Part shown: positions 27,880 to 37,484 of the stretch, in pieces
How the letters are laid out: every line of letters begins with the position of its first letter
How positions within the stretch are numbered: position 1 is the stretch's first letter
DNA from: Paenibacillus periandrae
GTDB taxonomy: Bacteria > Bacillota > Bacilli > Paenibacillales > NBRC-103111
Assembly: GCF_022458865.1 (NCBI RefSeq)
Contig: NZ_JAJNMU010000008.1
Location: forward strand, 277,399 to 341,398
Reading direction: 5' to 3'
DNA length: 64,000 bases
Program-made: the position numbers and the translations under genes
Notes under the pieces: model-generated
Database searches by the model: none
The model's input: the letters and a program-made list of their open reading frames with translations, nothing else
What the model was told of the DNA's origin: nothing

Positions 27880-28428
27880 ATGAAGGAATACATGAATGAC
27901 ATCTCAGAGTTTTCAGATTTAGATCAACTGTACCTATTAAACATATCAAAAACATCCATTTGCAACTTTTCTTTCGAATTCATTTCTCGTTGCATTTCGT
28001 TTCTCCACAAACAAGGGAGTAAATCTTTTGGATCTGTGATTATTATGATTGATGGATACGGAGATGACCCTGCAGAAATCTATGAAATACCAGAAGTACG
28101 AAAATGGATGTCTGAACTTTTTATACGATATCCTTATTTTCTTTACTTTATTAATTATAGTCTCGATTCACACATTTCCTTACTTTCTTGTATAGGAGAT
28201 ATTGCTGTAGTATATGCTGGAGTTAAAACACAAGCACCGATGGAATACAAACGTCAAGGGATAGACCCCATACATGACGTTGAGCCAAAGAAATGGGTTA
28301 TTACTTTATCTGACAACCTCTTTTTCTTAATGAAAAGGGCTCTTATTGACTATGGCCAACAAATCAACGATTTTTTGGGGCCTGCTGAAACTATAAAAAT
28401 GATAACGGTAATTACAAATCGCTCATAG
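27880..28428 (+). CDS. hypothetical protein (182 aa)
   Basis: ATG at 27880 behind AGGGAAG; a TTG 8 codons upstream is possible. Phrases such as GSVIIMIDGYGDDPAEIYEI, IRYPYFLYFINYSLDS and LSDNLFFLMKRALIDYG suggest an alpha/beta fold with a predicted surface hydrophobic patch. No catalytic pattern recognised. Confidence 0.6.
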   Translation: MKEYMNDISEFSDLDQLYLLNISKTSICNFSFEFISRCISFLHKQGSKSFGSVIIMIDGYGDDPAEIYEIPEVRKWMSELFIRYPYFLYFINYSLDSHISLLSCIGDIAVVYAGVKTQAPMEYKRQGIDPIHDVEPKKWVITLSDNLFFLMKRALIDYGQQINDFLGPAETIKMITVITNRS

Positions 28429-28714
28429 GAGATGTATTAATCACTTGGGGTAACGACATTCTATCCGAATATCAAAAAAAATGGGGAAAGGGGTTTTACT
28501 GAATTCAATAGAAAATAGTCACATCTTATGCAAAACTCTACAGGGCCATTTATCAATTAAAAGAATGGTTCTTAAACCTCGCAGACGATCCTTCCGTTTT
28601 TATGTTTATCTGGACTCCAGGAATTAAAGATGTGCTCTTAGCACTTTGCCGTAAGACATTGTTACAGTAAGTACTGGATGGATATAATTTTAGTTGATAG
28701 GAGTTGGAAGCTCG

Positions 28715-29533
28715 GTGAACCTATTTAATCACTACAAGCAGCGTGAAAATCACTGTACGAACATTTTAATGAACCTTCTTTCTATGAGGGAATCGGACTT
28801 GCTGCAGCCTTTTTTGAATGAACTTCTACATAATGTTTCAGTTTTGGATTATAATGACGTTCGATTCTTGCTGTTTGCTCAACATCCCCCTGAAAGAAAG
28901 ATGCCTCATGAATTCTTAGTTGGCGTTGCACCCTTTCCACGTAAAGAAACGATTGATAAGATCATTCCTAACCCAGGATCTATTCCGGATGCATGGATTA
29001 TAGGTAAAAATTTCACTATCTTATTCGAATTCAAAGTGACTGGTATGCTTGATGAAGCTCAACTTGCATCGCATAAAGAGAAGCTATCGCCAAACTGCCA
29101 GATAATCGAATTTACATGGAAGCAGGTTGGGGAGGTACTACGAAGACTAAATCACAAGGATGGTACTACTCAATGGCTGATCGAACAGTTCTGTGAGGTT
29201 ATTTCGGAGTTTGAATCACCACGGCCGGCATCGGGAATGCCTAAAGAAATTATTCGTTTCAATGGGCCCAAGACTACTGAGCCGTATTTCATTATTACTG
29301 GGAATAAGAGGTTAAAAACATACAATGTGGACGTTAAATTGCCAATGGGAGAGCCACAGCGACTACTGAATGACGGAGTCGGCATAGAAGCTAACCGACG
29401 TTGGATTCGTCAATACATCCAAAGCAGCGGGAATCCGATAGCGTTCTTGGGAGAAGACTCATTAGTTATTGATTACACTATAGATCCGGACCGAGATCCC
29501 AAAAAAAACAAATTTCAACGATGGATATTATAG
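28715..29533 (+). CDS. PD-(D/E)XK nuclease-like protein
   Basis: About 272 aa from GTG 28715 (GGAAG 5 nt upstream; TTG 28694 is an alternative). N-terminal helices (LFNHYKQRENHCTNILMNLL) are typical of the first helix with a conserved E in this superfamily. The core reads S-I-P-D-A-W-I ... I-L-F-E-F-K-V, i.e. PD and ExK, then a Q in EAQLASH. All three metal-site residues (D, E, K) are present, so it is likely active on DNA. It is isolated on both sides; possibly an orphan restriction or defence nuclease. Confidence 0.72.
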   Translation: MNLFNHYKQRENHCTNILMNLLSMRESDLLQPFLNELLHNVSVLDYNDVRFLLFAQHPPERKMPHEFLVGVAPFPRKETIDKIIPNPGSIPDAWIIGKNFTILFEFKVTGMLDEAQLASHKEKLSPNCQIIEFTWKQVGEVLRRLNHKDGTTQWLIEQFCEVISEFESPRPASGMPKEIIRFNGPKTTEPYFIITGNKRLKTYNVDVKLPMGEPQRLLNDGVGIEANRRWIRQYIQSSGNPIAFLGEDSLVIDYTIDPDRDPKKNKFQRWIL

Positions 29534-29894
29534 TATACCATGTAACCGAATTGTTGAATGATATCTGCAACCAGGAGGTTCTTAATCATGTACCGTTGTC
29601 TGAAACCCATATCGTGAACATTATTCGAACTTCAGATAGATGTAGAACTTATCATGAGAAAAGAGAAAAATAAGAAATAAAGAGCTCACAGATTCAATAA
29701 ATAAAATAGGTCAGGGAGTTCTCGTAACTGATGATAAAAGTTTCCAGCAACATGCCGTTATCTGACATACCATAAGCTGTTTAGATCTAGACAAAAATAT
29801 TACACATCAGTAAGCGATTCTCAGTATATTTCAACGATATAGAAATCACCTCGTTTAATAAAAGATACTTAACCTTTCTTTTTATTACGAAAGT
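29534..29894. other. gene-free stretch
   Basis: AT-rich with stops in all frames. No RNA gene or hairpin of note. Confidence 0.4.
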
Positions 29895-30091
29895 ATCTAG
29901 CCGCGCAGCCCCCTCAAGATGAGATTTCCCAGTTCCCTATAGACGACGAGGTAGATAAGTTCGAGGTGGAAGTGCCGCTAGGTATGGTTCTGACGATCCC
30001 TAATCATTCGAGGGCTTATCCAATATATGAAGAAATCCGCATGAACAAAGCAGCCGCGGCGCTATACAACAAAGCAATTAACAGAATGTAA
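29895..30091 (+). pseudogene. C-terminal fragment of an unidentified gene
   Basis: One frame reads YLAAQPPQDEISQFPIDDEV, then FEVEVPLGMVLTIPNHSRAY and YEEIRMNKAAAALYNKAINRM before TAA. Composition is clearly coding and GC is higher than nearby. No start or upstream part is found. Similar orphan tails occur at 34.3-34.6 and 36.6 kb. Confidence 0.55.
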
Positions 30092-30650
30092 TTACCTGTT
30101 CATGAGGTGGTTGAGTGCAGGAGTTAATTAAAGACCTACAAAGGCACAACAGAAAATCTTATTGGAACTATATGATTGGCACAATAGATTTGGGGTTATA
30201 GCCTTGTATCTATTTAGAAGTTAAAAAAGAAGAACTACTATATCAGGAGATGGAATCCTGATAATAAAATATTCATATTTTAAAGCGCCCATTGGCATAG
30301 CCAATGGGACTTTACCCTGTTAAGTCTTATCTTACATGGAGAACAACTGCACGTATTTATTCAGGCCATTATTTCGTTCGATTATCCAGTCAATATCAGT
30401 TTCAAATAAACGGTTATCAAATGAGGAAGTCGATTTAAACGTTAAGCAATACATTGATGCTGCCGTAATCAATGGAAAACAATAATGTTAAGCCCTTATT
30501 CTTACGTTCTGGTCTTGTCACTACCTCTGTTATGCATGGACAAGCGTTCGCAATATTATACATCACACCCGTCATCGTTCCGAATTAATTATAAATACAT
30601 ATCGTATCTGTATTTCCTTAGAACTTCACCAGTATATAATTGATCTTTAA
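30068..30650 (+). pseudogene. decayed copy of the 77-aa gene plus tyrosine recombinase
   Basis: 30068-30190 repeats 24505-24630 (start of the 77-aa gene, TGTTCATGAGGTGGTTGA). It then jumps directly to a copy of the DNA just after the intact recombinase (25775-25880), so the recombinase was deleted from this copy. From about 30310 other recombinase scraps follow: KSYLTWRTTARIYSG (compare KSYLSWTSSANITSG in the intact protein) and, at 30540-30650, VRNIIHHTRHRSELIINTYR, covering the H-x-x-H/Y active-site end. Stops and shifts interrupt all parts. Confidence 0.75.
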
Positions 30651-30848
30651 ATTGGATCCACACTTTAATGCCTCGGTTATTTCTCGATTCCGTCGGATAA
30701 TGGTAGTCTTGAATTACCACATTGGAGATTCCGATTATCATCTAATCACACCCTCTCAAATGATGGTTTAGATATGTTTTATCGGGATCTACATGTAGAT
30801 CCCACCTCATAATCAGGATTGTAAGTCATTATATCGAAGGTGGGAAAA

Positions 30849-31748
30849 ATGGAAGGATTACTACCATTTGAATTCTATAACGCAACTGTTAAACAGCAAT
30901 ATATTAATAAGAACAATAAAAAAAATAAAAATGATCTCAAATACCTATTTCAGATGTCATCTATATTGGAAAACCACTTGATTGAAGATTTAGCAAAATT
31001 AGACCTTTTTCAACTTCGTTCAGTAATGTTCTTATTGAGTCCACAATCAATTACTGAATCATTGACATATATAGACTTGATAAAGAAGTACATTAATTGG
31101 TATAGGAACATTGATCCTTCTCAAGAGGTAATTGATCTGGAACAACTTAATAGAAGATGGGCTCTTCAATTCGTTGCCAAGGACGAGAACTTAGCAGTAG
31201 AAGAAAAAAAGAAGGACAAAGGTAACGAAGTGGTATATACGAATGCAGAATGCATTAGGGCTCTTCTAAATTTCTATAACAAATATCAAACAACATCATC
31301 GCGTGTGTATAGATCAGAAAAATTAAAGCCAAGTTATACCTACTTATCAAATCGGTATGGAAACTGGAATAGCATTTTAGCATTTGCAAGCATAAAACCT
31401 GAATTTATCAATAATCAAGTAAAGTATTCTAAAAGAGAGTGTATTTCTGCTGTCGAAGAATTTTACAAAATCCACCATTCTACAAGTTCAGGATTATACG
31501 TAAAAACTCAGTGGAAACCTACCTTTCCAGTCCTCCTGTCAAATCTAAAATGTAAAACTTGGAATGAAGTTCTTTTATTGGTCGGAATCACACCTGATAA
31601 GGAACGTGCAGAAGTAGCTTTAGAATTAGCAAAGTATTTAGTTAAATTTAACAACAATGACTTATTTAAAATTCGGGAATTTGCTCAGAGTCTAGATAAA
31701 TCACCACATTATGAAGAAGGCCATCTGATAAAATATCGAAGCGTTTGA
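30849..31748 (+). CDS. MrpR-like core-binding domain fused to two HNH-associated repeats
   Basis: About 299 aa; ATG at 30849 behind GAAGGTGGG. Residues 1-90 (FYNATVKQQYINKN ... DLFQLRSVMFLLSPQSI ... LIKKYINWYRN) look like the integrase-type N-terminal domain of phage repressors of the MrpR/YopR type. Two repeats follow: YTNAECIRALLNFYNKYQTT ... GNWNSILAFA and YSKRECISAVEEFYKIHHST ... TWNEVLLLVG, which fit the homing-endonuclease-associated (HNH_repeat) motif. No nuclease core is visible, so it is likely a DNA-binding protein, perhaps a regulator of a resident element. Confidence 0.7.
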   Translation: MEGLLPFEFYNATVKQQYINKNNKKNKNDLKYLFQMSSILENHLIEDLAKLDLFQLRSVMFLLSPQSITESLTYIDLIKKYINWYRNIDPSQEVIDLEQLNRRWALQFVAKDENLAVEEKKKDKGNEVVYTNAECIRALLNFYNKYQTTSSRVYRSEKLKPSYTYLSNRYGNWNSILAFASIKPEFINNQVKYSKRECISAVEEFYKIHHSTSSGLYVKTQWKPTFPVLLSNLKCKTWNEVLLLVGITPDKERAEVALELAKYLVKFNNNDLFKIREFAQSLDKSPHYEEGHLIKYRSV

Positions 31749-31846
31749 CTGAGAAGTTCGATGCATTGAATTTCTACTTTCAATCTAATCAGTGTATCCT
31801 AACCTGTTGAAAGTCGTAATTCAAGGTTAAAGGAGGACTAAAGAAA

Positions 31847-32065
31847 ATGTTCAAACTTTGGTTAAGTACAGTATTGAAAATCATTTTAAGGCAAGTCCTT
31901 GTTCTTGCTTCTATTATCTTGCTATATACGTTCTTGTGTGGATTTGGTACTTCTCAACAAGCAGCAGCAGCAGTATTCTTTGTTTTCATTGTAGGATTAT
32001 GGATCTTTATAGATCTATATTCTCCTCATAAGCTTCGAAAAGGTAATGATCAACACGATCTATAA
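31847..32065 (+). CDS. small membrane protein (72 aa, two TM)
   Basis: ATG behind AGGAGGAC. TM helices at about residues 12-30 and 37-55, then a basic tail (SPHKLRKGNDQH). No family recognised. Confidence 0.6.
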   Translation: MFKLWLSTVLKIILRQVLVLASIILLYTFLCGFGTSQQAAAAVFFVFIVGLWIFIDLYSPHKLRKGNDQHDL

Positions 32066-32232
32066 AGCACACCGTGGGAAGAGATGGAACTGTTCAGAAT
32101 AAACCCATCTGGTTAACTTTGCAGTACTTTGTATTAAGTTTAACAGTGTATAATCCCTATGCAAAAACTTTATAAATTTAGTAAAGTATTAGGATAGTAT
32201 CCCTTAGGTAATGAGGACGGTGTAAATTTGTA

Positions 32233-32763
32233 ATGATTAATGAAGAAAAACTTAGGATGTATAGGGAATATGAACGCGAAAGGAAAAGTTTAAATCAACA
32301 CCCATACAACTGCAAGTTAATAAGAACGTTACCTAATGGTACACAAGATTTCAAACTTGGCTTTTGGTTCTTTAAATGTACAATTGTACTATCGAAAGAA
32401 ATGGGATTATGGCATTTGAGTGTGTCAGGGAGAAATAGGAAACCAAGCCCACGGCAGTTGTTCGTTGCTCAGGCAGAATTGCTACCATTGGAAGTTAAAA
32501 TGCTAGAAAGAAAGGGAATTGGAATTGACCCGTTTTGCGTACATTTATTTCAGTTGAGCGGCACAATGAGAGATGCTATAGATTGGCTTGAAGAAAGAGG
32601 ATATCAACGAGATTACGTCTTTGGGAATAGTAAAAATGACGGCTGGCGCAAAGGGGAGTTATTAATCCCATACTCTTCTTTACCTAATGATTCGATGGAA
32701 ACAGTAAAACTGCGGAATTTCAAAGCCTACGTTATTACACAGGAAACGAGTGTTCAGAAATAA
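32233..32763 (+). CDS. hypothetical protein (176 aa)
   Basis: ATG with GAGGACGG upstream. A compact basic protein: FKLGFWFFKCTIVLSKEMGL, LSVSGRNRKPSPRQLFVAQA, then LFQLSGTMRDAIDWLEERGY. Proteins of this look occur in Bacillus-group plasmids and phages without known role. No catalytic pattern seen. The stretch 32764-33266 after it has no convincing gene. Confidence 0.6.
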   Translation: MINEEKLRMYREYERERKSLNQHPYNCKLIRTLPNGTQDFKLGFWFFKCTIVLSKEMGLWHLSVSGRNRKPSPRQLFVAQAELLPLEVKMLERKGIGIDPFCVHLFQLSGTMRDAIDWLEERGYQRDYVFGNSKNDGWRKGELLIPYSSLPNDSMETVKLRNFKAYVITQETSVQK

Positions 32764-33266
32764 TCAATAATAATATTTAGACAAGTATTGAAATGATAAA
32801 GATCAATTAGTTTAAACAACCATATCAGAACTGGAACGAGAGGATTCAAGGATAGATAAAAGTGAACCCAATGGAGCAAGCAGTACGAAAAAATTACTCC
32901 CAAATTGAGTAGAAACGATTAATACCTTTCTTTCTCTTTATGTGCAAGAATTATACTCGGCCATATGGAGGTTAAAAATTACTGAGATACGAAACCCTAT
33001 GAGAGAGTTGCACAATGCCGAGAAAGTGACGTAACATTTGACGAATAGGCGGTGGGAGGTTAATTCGATATTCCGATACGATTTTTGTAGTAGAGATATC
33101 TGAAAGTAATATCCCTCTTAAGGCATTTCCAGTTGTTAGAAGTGAGGGTGGATTGGAAATAACGCATTTCGAAACCACAGAATAATCCGAATACCCTGAA
33201 GCGGGTTAACGCATAAGTTTCGGATTCGAATCTAAAAATATATTTCTTTAGGATGGATGGGCCCAA

Positions 33267-33641
33267 TTGAAAAATGAAATCGTGGATCCAAGATATGATC
33301 AAATGAAAACACTTGCTGCAAGAATGATTTTTAAGTTTGGAAATGCTGAAAGCCCAATACATGTTGCGGCTCAATACAGTCTAATGCAAGGGATTTTGTT
33401 TTACTTCCTCGGAAAAAATTTGGATATTTCAATAAATAATTTAAAAGTATTTATTGCTAGTGAATACTTTGTGGATCGTAAGGCACTCAATGAATTTGTC
33501 AAAACTGTAGATGATCTTGAAGCGAAGCAGGCATTTGAAAGATCATTTTACCGAGATGGAGAGTTTGACCGTTCTATACTATTGTTAGTCACGAAAATAA
33601 TCGAAAAGACCGATGATGCTTTTTTGAAATCATTGACATAA
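33267..33641 (+). CDS. hypothetical protein (124 aa)
   Basis: TTG start with a weak GGATGG upstream. A helical soluble protein (MKTLAARMIFKFGNAESPIH, MQGILFYFLGKNLDISINNL). Family not recognised. Followed at 38 bp by a membrane protein gene on the same strand. Confidence 0.5.
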   Translation: MKNEIVDPRYDQMKTLAARMIFKFGNAESPIHVAAQYSLMQGILFYFLGKNLDISINNLKVFIASEYFVDRKALNEFVKTVDDLEAKQAFERSFYRDGEFDRSILLLVTKIIEKTDDAFLKSLT

Positions 33642-33678
33642 AGAATTATTGCTAAGAGATGAAGGGCAGGGTGCTTCA

Positions 33679-34161
33679 ATGATAAGAGACTTAATTATAT
33701 TCGTTTGTAAGGCCATAATTATTGTAGCCCTGATACTATGGCTCTTAACGGATCCCCAATCCATTTTAGATGTTGGAAAAAACATTCTAATATTGTGTCT
33801 TACACTTGCTGCTGCCAGTATTTTCTTTACTATTTTACAGAGAAGTATTAATTGGTTATTCACTATACCGAGAAGGAAACAAACCAAAACTGATGTTCCC
33901 TGCAAGCAGGGCAAGGAAGTTCTTACAGTTCGATGGTCTGCTGCAGTTCGATTTGTCATCAATTGGACTGATGATGGAGCGGACACAGTCGGTAGACATC
34001 GCGATATCCTTTATCAGTCACATTTAAAGAATGCTATGCCTGGCGAACTGCTGATCACCAAGGGGATACCGATGGGAAAGCCATTACTAACACTCTCGAT
34101 TAGAGATATTATGCATGCATATTTTATGAAATATCTTTATCCGGGCTACATAATATGTTAA
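33679..34161 (+). CDS. membrane protein, C-terminal part possibly frameshifted
   Basis: 160 aa from the ATG at 33679 (AGGGCAGGG upstream). Two TM segments near the N-terminus (LIIFVCKAIIIVALILWLL and ILILCLTLAAASIFFTI). The soluble second half has a composition less regular than the first and an alternative frame (33806-34027) is also open, so a shift near 33900 is possible. Confidence 0.5.
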   Translation: MIRDLIIFVCKAIIIVALILWLLTDPQSILDVGKNILILCLTLAAASIFFTILQRSINWLFTIPRRKQTKTDVPCKQGKEVLTVRWSAAVRFVINWTDDGADTVGRHRDILYQSHLKNAMPGELLITKGIPMGKPLLTLSIRDIMHAYFMKYLYPGYIIC

Positions 34162-34191
34162 TATTGATTTGTAAAATGCTGATATCGGAAC

Positions 34192-34226
34192 AAGCCGGGT
34201 CCTTTTTCTCAGGGTCGGGCTTTTTT
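34192..34226 (+). terminator. intrinsic terminator
   Basis: AAGCCGGGTCC pairs with AGGGTCGGGCTT (G-U pairs included), then TTTTTT. Ends the membrane-protein transcript. Confidence 0.75.
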
Positions 34227-34326
34227 CGTCCATTTCATATGGAACTTGCAGTGTAAAGTAATAATTAAAACTCTCAGTCACGAGATTCTTGGGAGCATGA
34301 ACGCTAGATTCATGATCAAGATACCC

Positions 34327-34600
34327 CGGTAATCCTTACGGAGGCTCGGGCATTCTTCAAAGACCTGTTCGGTGACAACTTTATGCTGACCGGCACCAAC
34401 TTGATTGATTGTGAAAAGTCTGGCATTATACATTTGTGATCGACAGACCGGCTTGGGAAGCGGACATGAAAGAACATAAATGTGACGGCGTTGCATTTAT
34501 CAGCGACGATTACGTGGAGTTCCTGATGGCTACACACGAATTTCAGATTTTCGTCAAGCGCTCTGCACATTGTATTCTAATTCCGGATGGCCAATACTAA
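34327..34600 (+). pseudogene. two coding scraps of a higher-GC gene
   Basis: Frame 1 reads VILTEARAFFKDLFGDNFML and TGTNLIDCEKSGIIHL before TGA; a second piece in another phase reads KEHKCDGVAFISDDYVEFLM and THEFQIFVKRSAH before TAA. The codon use resembles the 37-44 kb block, suggesting a common source. A frameshifted remnant of one gene. Confidence 0.5.
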
Positions 34601-34700
34601 CGATGAATTAGTTACTGAAGCACTAGTACAACATCAAGTAGATGATTTTGGTATTCTAACAGAAGATGATTGTTAAGAAATCACTGCATGCATGGGATCT

Positions 34701-34838
34701 GAAGCCACTAACTTTGCTATGCTTGGGAAAAGCGAACGCGCTATTATAGACCACACCCGTCATCATTCCGAATTAAATATAAATACATATCGTGTCGGTA
34801 TTTCCTTAGAACGTCTCCAGTATATTATTGGTCTTTAA
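34701..34838 (+). pseudogene. C-terminal scrap of a tyrosine recombinase
   Basis: Reads NFAMLGKSERAIIDHTRHHS and then ELNINTYRVGISLERLQYI, ending IGL*. The intact recombinase at 24.8 kb ends LAMLGKSERSIMRHTRHKS ... VDNIGL, so this is a paralogous end. The DNA from 34743 on is about 85 percent the same as 30555-30660, making it a third copy of the module. Confidence 0.8.
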
Positions 34839-34870
34839 TTTGGATTCACACTGTAAGCCCATGTTAAGCT

Positions 34871-35020
34871 ATGAAAAAAATCATAGAATTTATCCGCTTC
34901 TTTCCGGCAGGGCCAGCACATTACTGCTGGATCCCTTATAAATCCGATAACATCACTGCCAAAAAGCTTTATGAAAGTTTCGGCTTCCGTGACAACGGTG
35001 AAGTCTTCAACAATGAATAA
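34871..35020 (+). pseudogene. C-terminal fragment of a GNAT acetyltransferase
   Basis: Frame of 49 codons with FPAGPAHYCWIPYKSDNITA and KKLYESFGFRDNGEV, the acetyl-CoA-binding/last-strand part of GNAT enzymes (K-x-L-Y-x-x-x-G-F). The first two thirds of the enzyme are missing. A palindrome at 35058-35084 follows. Confidence 0.7.
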
Positions 35021-35219
35021 ATAACCGTATTGCGACTCTGATACGACGACGAATAAAACCCCATCAACTTACTGTTGATGGGGTTGCGTAGGGAGTGGGA
35101 CTAAAACTCCGGCCATGGATTCAGTTGATTTTATTGTATCGTCTTGAGCGTTTTGGGTAATAGAAATTATGTGATAAGCTAGATTGGTAGATTCATTTTT
35201 CTTAAAGGTGGTCAATTGC

Positions 35220-36182
35220 ATGGATAACGATATTGAAACGATGTGTAGCCGGTTGCTTGAAGCGGGTATAAACCTTGATGATCTTGATTTCTTACTGACG
35301 ATATTTAAGAAGAACGACGCCTTTCTTACTATATGTAGAGAATTTAGAAATGATTTGGATACTCAAGTCGAGTTGGGAGTTTACACGGGACTGACCGCCC
35401 AAAATTACACAATCTACACAGAAAAATTGATCGACTATATTGAGTTCACAAATCCGAATATGAAGGTTTACGAGATCGATGTGGACTTCATGACAAACTT
35501 TACCAAAGAGCAATCCATTTCATCTCAAGATATGTACCATTCTATCATCAATACGATCTTAACGTATGCATATGAGCGCGGCTATGCAACGCACCTTTTT
35601 AAGATTAATTGGAGCCGATCGGAAGAAGCGGGTTCAACAGTAGATTACATCACTCAAGAGGTTTTCGATAAATTAGTCGCCCAGGCAAAACGCGATCAAT
35701 CCCGTCCTATGGATATAGTTGCAATCCAACTCCTTATGTATACCGGATGCACAACAAATGAGTTAGTTACGATTCGCGTCGGTGATGTAGATTTGGAGAA
35801 GAGGACTATAACCATACAAGGGAAGTCTAAAAGAAAGGAACGTAATATTAATATATCAGAACAGCTATATGATACCTTATCGAGATACTTTACTTTAATG
35901 GAAATGTGCAATGAAAAAGACCGGATTCTGTTATCCACATACGATGGAAAGGCCATACAGGCTAAAAAGGTTCAGGCTATTGCAAAGCGTTTATTTGAAA
36001 AAGCGGGACTTGAACGTCATAATTCGGGCAGTTTCCGTGATACCTACGCTATCAACAGCATCCGAACAGGATCGACTATTGAAGAGATTTCATATCGTCT
36101 AGGGCTCACAACTACAATAATAGTTACGAAGTACATGGTTTACTGGCAAAGCACTTTTCCCAATGAGGCACGACAACGGTAA
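35220..36182 (+). CDS. tyrosine-recombinase-fold protein with lost active site
   Basis: 320 aa; the ATG at 35220 lies behind AAAGGTGG (a GTG/ATG frame from 35184 has no RBS). Core-binding domain TGLTAQNYTIYTEKLIDYIE, then a recognisable catalytic domain, but the first Arg (GxRxxEL) reads GCTTNEL, H-x-x-R-H reads GSFRDTY and the LGH box reads LGLTTT; only a K-rich beta hairpin, one R and the final Y remain. Such loss is known for MrpR-type phage repressors, which bind DNA without recombining it. Probable regulator rather than integrase. Confidence 0.7.
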   Translation: MDNDIETMCSRLLEAGINLDDLDFLLTIFKKNDAFLTICREFRNDLDTQVELGVYTGLTAQNYTIYTEKLIDYIEFTNPNMKVYEIDVDFMTNFTKEQSISSQDMYHSIINTILTYAYERGYATHLFKINWSRSEEAGSTVDYITQEVFDKLVAQAKRDQSRPMDIVAIQLLMYTGCTTNELVTIRVGDVDLEKRTITIQGKSKRKERNINISEQLYDTLSRYFTLMEMCNEKDRILLSTYDGKAIQAKKVQAIAKRLFEKAGLERHNSGSFRDTYAINSIRTGSTIEEISYRLGLTTTIIVTKYMVYWQSTFPNEARQR

Positions 36183-36576
36183 GAGGGAACCGCATAAGTA
36201 ATGTTTACCATTGGACGAACAACCCGTTTCAAATTCCCTATTTGGGGTCGTATGTACCTGCAACGAAATGCTTTGCATGAGTCTGACAAGCAGTGACCAA
36301 AACCTTTAAAAGAATAGAAGTATCTTATAAACGTACTAATGAGCTTATAATTGCTTTTTTATAGGTAATGTTAGAAATAAAGGTTCAGAGTATCATTCGA
36401 AGAATATATTAAGTGAAAGAGCTTCAATGTCCCGAATAATATAAAATAGGAGCTACACAGATTCATGGACTTCACGGGGTAACATATAAACTATTTACAA
36501 AAATTTTACTATATTGCCCCTCATAGACGCTCGTAACAAGTCAGATCGAAGTTGCCAGTAGAGCTCTATGAAGCAA

Positions 36577-36739
36577 TCCTAAAACGATCACGCTTCTGGT
36601 CATTGACCAGTTTGCCGGCAGCGGGAATCTTGGTAAGGCGGCCATGAGAAAGGAGAGAATTGCGGTTCTCTTTGAAATCTTGAAAGAAAACGTACATAAG
36701 ATCCGAGACAACTTATCGATCCCGGACCTACTGTTCTGA
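36577..36739 (+). pseudogene. C-terminal fragment of an unidentified gene
   Basis: Reads TITLLVIDQFAGSGNLGKAA, then RKERIAVLFEILKENVHKIR and ends LSIPDLLF before TGA. A coding-like tail with no start. The rest of 36183-36860 is AT-rich and empty. Confidence 0.5.
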
Positions 36740-36879
36740 TCTATTAAAGTTGAGTCTCCCCATACTCCATGATAGGATGGGGGTACCTTCTATTTTATCT
36801 AACGATTTGTTCCCTTACGTTAGGTGATGTGAAGTGTCCTAAGAAGTATACAGTCGATCAGTAGCGCAATTTCTGCAGG

Positions 36880-37191
36880 TTGTTTGAAGAGAAAAGCTTC
36901 TTTGACTTCAATCCGGACGGCTTTGAAAACACTGAAGACGGCAGTCTCGTGTATGATGCCACTTTCCGTGATCAAGACAAGTACAAGCACAATGTACCGA
37001 TCAGCTACATTCCACTTATGGGTGATATCTCGTTGATCGAGCCAGAATGGATGGGTAACGAAGCTGAGGTTGATGAGCATTACAAGGACATCGTCAATAA
37101 AGTATTCCATCAAATCGAAAATCCGGAGGACGAAACCACAGAAGCTGCAGATGCAATTTCCGAAGGCATCTCGCCCCCGAAAGCACTATAA
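36880..37191 (+). CDS. acidic protein, probably 5'-truncated
   Basis: 103 aa from a TTG without RBS; the frame is open a little further upstream (from 36865). Very acidic (DFNPDGFENTEDGSLVYDA ... ISPPKAL). Reads as the tail of a phage- or plasmid-type protein whose front part is gone. First gene-like frame of the higher-GC block. Confidence 0.45.
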   Translation: MFEEKSFFDFNPDGFENTEDGSLVYDATFRDQDKYKHNVPISYIPLMGDISLIEPEWMGNEAEVDEHYKDIVNKVFHQIENPEDETTEAADAISEGISPPKAL

Positions 37192-37253
37192 GATCAAAAG
37201 GAACCCGTCCTCTGATATGCCAGGGGATCGGTTTTTCCTTTATAGTCATTTCC

Positions 37254-37436
37254 TTGTCTTCCAAATAGCGCTCATGGTATGATGAACTCATCTAATTTTC
37301 TTATTTTTGACTCCGGCATGCGCTTCACGAGTCGTCCTGTATTGTAAAAAGCGATCATCCGAGTGACCGATTTAGCCTTAGGCTAGCATTGCGCCTTTGT
37401 ACGAATCGATTACTGAGATGAGCGCTTTTTTTTGCG
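37254..37436 (+). promoter_or_regulatory. promoter plus long terminator-type leader ahead of 37485
   Basis: TTGTCT (37254-37259), 18-bp spacer, TATGAT (37278-37283). The leader forms an imperfect 23-bp stem (37349-37372 with about 37404-37426) closed over a loop that holds a small TAGCC/GGCTA hairpin (37373-37385); T8 follows. The RBS AGAAGGAGAT of the next gene is 40 bp further on, so the hairpin interrupts its own gene's leader. Confidence 0.6.
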
Positions 37437-37484
37437 TTCTTATCACAACCCACACATTCCCAATGAGAGAAGGAGATCAAACGA

